Shown here: in pieces, positions 35,101 through 36,049 of the stretch
Layout of the letters: the number at the start of each line of letters is the position of its first letter
How positions within the stretch are numbered: the first letter of the stretch is position 1
Assembly (NCBI GenBank): GCA_001791795.1
Contig: MGFH01000061.1
Span: forward strand, 1 to 36,049
Length of the DNA stretch: 36,049 nucleotides
Direction: 5' to 3'
DNA from: Candidatus Wallbacteria bacterium GWC2_49_35
GTDB lineage: Bacteria > Muiribacteriota > UBA9980
Translations under genes and position numbers: made by a program
The notes under the pieces: generated by a model
The model's input: the letters and a program-made list of their open reading frames with translations, nothing else
What the model was told of the DNA's origin: nothing
Database searches by the model: none

Positions 35101-35532
35101 AATGGAAGCAATGTATCGCCGGCGTTCAGCTGGACAGGCGTTCCGGCGGGCACTAAGAGCCTTGCGCTCGTCTGCTCCGACGACGTCAACGGGACGCCGG
35201 AAAACCCTCAGGACGATTACATTCACTGGGTAATTTACAATATCTCTCCCACGGCGACCGGGCTTTCTGAAAATATCGCTAAAACAGCCAGCGTAAGCGC
35301 CGGCATATTGCCTTCCGGCACGGCCGCGCAGGGCAAAAATAGCGCGGCCACCATCGGCTATATCGGTCCGAATCCGCCGGCCGGACCCGCGCATACCTAT
35401 AATTTCGGTGTCCTCGCTCTCGATCTGGACCCGACGCTCACGCCCGGCATGGAGCTGATGATGTTCGTAATGTCCATTAACGGCAAGATGATATCACAGA
35501 CGATTTACAGCGGCACTTATCAGGCGCCTTAA
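29191..35532 (+). CDS. Giant lipoprotein: 18 chitobiase-C-terminal/Fn3_assoc-like repeats and a C-terminal PEBP domain
   Basis: The start at 29191 follows a GGAGG site; the GTG at 29179 overlaps it. A lipobox ends at Cys38 (VMIAGC), then Gly-rich. The N-terminal module (about 45-300) and the inserted beta domain (about 389-555) match the paralogue just upstream. I count one repeat before the insertion (309-388) and 17 after it (556-1947), each 78-86 residues, with the core IYYTTDGSTPTTAS ... TIKAIAVKSGMxDS. Residues 1951-2113 are a YbhB/YbcL-type phosphatidylethanolamine-binding-protein domain: NVSPAFSWTGVPAGTKSLAL, DDYIHWVIYNI and GPNPPAGPAHTYNFGVLALD with the expected His residues. The 2113-residue protein would extend far from the membrane and display the PEBP domain at its tip. 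Ligand unknown. Confidence 0.92.
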   Translation: MFKIFKTLEFSFNKPGMKIIVTSAVLFGAVYAVMIAGCGGGGGGTVPATNSYVSKSIEISGTIDGSAVSVPVSGAKLAAPINFASECELKAFDVSGTPIYGATGYFMGNSFELSVPLNEEYGRYLMIVARLKTGHEIYKRILGRIPRYDDAPASTISVSSLRLNEETTAKTLVLLEDRTKMPATEIYGSSVKTQFEIDAEAVINDPDSTKVIAPLKTAIATIIKVMKVDNPSVNAAKTTYLAGVSALLNSFVTVAKARESDSNIAGALAETPLIVLNGQSISSSSSASDISSVVSGIQNTVKPLEVESPVFTPASGVFERPQSVTISCATPGAVIKYALYGNTPTEAYGMIYSGPIEVKESMSIKAIAVKIGLKTSAAAEAAYTLLNTSISPLSLESISIGNQNGSVDFIYKSGQTAVKSFEIDRPYFEVGFKRADGIDFTLNQTQFLRLKITLVRTSGGSSNSYKYVYGMAPGSGELDFSEDFSAPVISGRHIKFNYKTNAQRPAVDASYDLRLDEVQNVSYTNSGGLLYNYTLPLSIAGGYKIYTAAQTTVAGPVFSPAAGNYDGEIYVSMSCATAGASIRYTLDSSTPTPASGTIFNNIPILVSSSTVVKAVAFKDGMQPSAVLEAAYIINKAAAPLFDPPPGVYAGPRQITLTTKTPGASIYFTDDASANPSRSSALYSGPFTIYSSKVIKAVAVKDGMQDSNIVSAEYIINRAEPPQFNPPAGTYAGAQNIVLFSGTPGALIRYTLDGSVPNQSSALYGGPISLANYGTAEIKAAASKTDMADSAVVSAVYVILEKAARPQFSPAAGVYDAARDVAITSATPAAVIYYTLDGSAPNRSSAIYSAPVRIAASLKLSAIAVKSGMADSDAESGAYTINIPAVAKPIIYPSSGTYGSVQSAVISCATSGASIRYTLDETVPTSSSTLYSGTIEVSQTTYIKAIAFKAGMLDSQPAESYIVLDMPRPKVANPQFNPAGGIYVGAQPVSITSATAGSEIYYTLDGSRPTSSKTRYTAPFTVGANSTVKAIAIKQPDLSDSDVITAEYFIRIPKPSFSVAGGTYNEEKSVSITSGVTGAVIYYTTDGSEPRAEYQYLYGGPINVLRSMTIKAMAVKAGMLYSEAAIAQYVIKVKTPEFNPPPGNYTDTQSVAITCQTPNSAIYYTLNGTAPTPSSTLYTNPLTVSVNTTIKAVAVKSGLVNSDIAAAVYVVQPRAAKPQMTPPGGVYNSARSVTINSATAGAVIKYTTDGSTPSASSATYSGAITVSATSVVKAIAIKSGMLDSLVASESYTIDAALQMAETPAFNPPGGAYNASQNVTITSATAGAAIHYTLDGSYPTTSSPAYITPVTIDASKTIKAIAVKSGMAHSAVASATYVIKAAAPVFSPAAGTYTATQNITITSATAGAVIKYTSDGSAPSQSAGTVYSAPVVVVQNTILRAIALKTGMADSDISQAAYGIRVAAPVMSLDSGTYEGDKLVTITCATAGAAIRYTTDGSAPSTTEGTLYSGAVAVSTSMTLKAIAYKSNMLDSEITAKTYTIKTAAPVFSPAPGAYAGSVTISIACATGGAVIYYTTDGSTPTTASAQYGAPFAIETSQTIKAFAQKAGLGESTVVSAAYVISVPAPTFSPAPGTYQTAQNVTISCAMSGAVIRYTTDGSTPTAASTQYSSPISVTATTTVKAIGIKAGAQNSNVATAVYTIGVPVAPPSFNPPAGAYTGVQSVAITCATAGATIYYTTNGTEPTTAGMQYSAPITVSANMTIKTMAAKAGMIDSPVASAAYTITIPPVATPTFNPAAGTYSSAQSVTISCATAGASIYYTMDGSVPTTASTLYASPVNVSASVTIKAIAAKSGMTDSAVATAAYIINAAPVEAPVFNPPGGNYSTIQNVTITSATSGAVIHYTVDNFTPTAASPTYSSPIPVAATLTLKAIASKGGVDSPVMTAEYVISGNTFTLTTTAFANGGVIPVKYTGNGSNVSPAFSWTGVPAGTKSLALVCSDDVNGTPENPQDDYIHWVIYNISPTATGLSENIAKTASVSAGILPSGTAAQGKNSAATIGYIGPNPPAGPAHTYNFGVLALDLDPTLTPGMELMMFVMSINGKMISQTIYSGTYQAP
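30856..35031 (+). repeat. Seventeen tandem protein repeats in the second giant lipoprotein
   Basis: Repeats of about 234-258 bp. Units near the 3' half are more alike. For example 33131-33169 and 33371-33409 agree at 37 of 39 bases, 240 bp apart, suggesting recent intragenic duplication. Confidence 0.85.
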
Positions 35533-35550
35533 AACTTTTCGGTTTGAACG

Positions 35551-35593
35551 TTTATTTAAGCGCCTGATTTTTTAGGTCAGGCGCTTAAATAAA
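35551..35593. terminator. 17-bp perfect hairpin after the giant lipoprotein gene
   Basis: The arm TTTATTTAAGCGCCTGA pairs perfectly with TCAGGCGCTTAAATAAA around a nine-base loop. It lies 18 bases after the stop. The AT-rich outer stem gives T-rich ends in both directions. Confidence 0.6.
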
Positions 35594-35630
35594 AAATTTA
35601 TATTTTAATTATTTTTCCGATAATAACTTC

Positions 35631-36049
35631 ATGTCATATTCTTATTACTACCGGAAAAATAATGCACCGGGCGCGCGCAATTTAATATTGATATTATGGC
35701 TTTTCGCGGCTTTTATTACCATTAACGCCGGCTGCCCCGAAAAACATGTCAATAGATATTCCCCGATAATTCCCGGCTCGATATCCGGCACCGTCAGGAC
35801 ATTCGACGGGCAGTCCGTCGCCGGCGCCGTCGTTTTCGTCACTACCGACGATCTGCTCAAAAATGGCGTCACACTCAAAAAACTCGACTCGGCCGGCGGA
35901 TTTTCATTCGCCGGAATTGACCCCGGCTGGTACTATATTTCAGCTTATAAAGACATGAGATCCGACGGTACCTACACCATCGGCGAAGACTACCTCGGCG
36001 GTAAACTCGTCGACCAGTGGGACCTGGACAACAGTTACCACATCGAGGT
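35631..36049 (+). CDS. Lipoprotein with carboxypeptidase-regulatory-like domain, runs off the window
   Basis: The frame from the ATG at 35631 is open to the end of the window (139 codons seen). A basic start is followed by a hydrophobic segment (LILILWLFAAFITIN) and a lipobox-like NAGC, so this is probably another lipoprotein. The mature part begins with GSISGTVRTFDGQSVAGAVV ... SAGGFSFAGIDPGWYYISAY, the pattern of carboxypeptidase-regulatory-like/Cna-B-like beta sandwich domains that often extend surface proteins. The ribosome-binding site is weak. It lies 98 bases beyond the giant lipoprotein gene and past a hairpin, so it may be a separate transcript. The C-terminal domains are not visible. 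Confidence 0.82.
   Translation, partial: MSYSYYYRKNNAPGARNLILILWLFAAFITINAGCPEKHVNRYSPIIPGSISGTVRTFDGQSVAGAVVFVTTDDLLKNGVTLKKLDSAGGFSFAGIDPGWYYISAYKDMRSDGTYTIGEDYLGGKLVDQWDLDNSYHIE

Noticed and set aside
29191-35532. CRISPR-like regular repetition
   Set aside because: The repeats are about 240 bp, in frame, imperfect and protein-coding; there are no short identical repeats with unique spacers and no cas genes.

Overview
This window comes from a bacterial chromosome with a moderately GC-rich coding sequence and AT-rich intergenic regions. No rRNA or tRNA gene, insertion sequence, phage gene or CRISPR array was seen. Several features suggest a Gram-negative-type (diderm), anaerobic or microaerobic, uncultured lineage: lipoproteins with Gly-rich tethers, type IV prepilin-like proteins, a multihaem cytochrome c, a tungsten/molybdenum aldehyde:ferredoxin oxidoreductase and rubrerythrin. 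The style (tandem pseudopilins, TPR and HEAT proteins, very large repeat lipoproteins) recalls candidate phyla such as Riflebacteria or Wallbacteria. That placement is a low-confidence guess, because the window holds no phylogenetic marker.

Layout. 1-3600 (+): the end of an unrecognised protein, then an aldehyde:ferredoxin oxidoreductase. 3604-5675 (-): a sodium:solute symporter of the NSS family with a 35-residue MetS-like partner. 5832-8283 (-): a TPR protein and a prepilin-like protein. 8471-11809 (-): a three-gene run of metallo-beta-lactamase-fold hydrolase, HEAT-repeat protein and multihaem cytochrome. 11948-13095 (+): two tandem pseudopilins, divergent from that run and with their own strong promoter. 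13136-17464 (+): a secreted alpha/beta hydrolase, a TPR/beta-domain envelope protein and a REC/HD-GYP regulator. 17465-18052: a gene-free stretch packed with hairpins. 18053-21707 (-): rubrerythrin, then an MFS transporter overlapping a bifunctional homocysteine S-methyltransferase/methylenetetrahydrofolate reductase. 21825-24260 (-): a secreted zincin and a MATE transporter. 24502-35532 (+): a second secreted zincin, then two paralogous giant lipoproteins built from about 80-residue chitobiase-C-terminal/Fn3_assoc-like repeats, the second ending in a PEBP (YbhB-type) domain. 35631-end (+): the start of another lipoprotein with a carboxypeptidase-regulatory-like domain.

How the genes fit together. 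The right third (23.2-36 kb) looks like a cell-surface locus: two zincin proteases face each other across a divergent promoter region, and one of them leads into the giant surface lipoproteins. The left and middle parts mix envelope-structure genes (pseudopilins, TPR proteins) with metabolism (AOR, one-carbon/methionine, rubrerythrin), transport and c-di-GMP signalling.

The most unusual observations are the paired lipoproteins with two shared unrecognised modules and a PEBP fusion, the Ig-like insertion in the symporter, seven-base-periodic tracts in intergenic DNA, the hairpin cluster at 17.5-18.0 kb, promoters abutting start codons that imply leaderless mRNAs, and a MATE gene whose homology extends upstream of any ordinary start codon.
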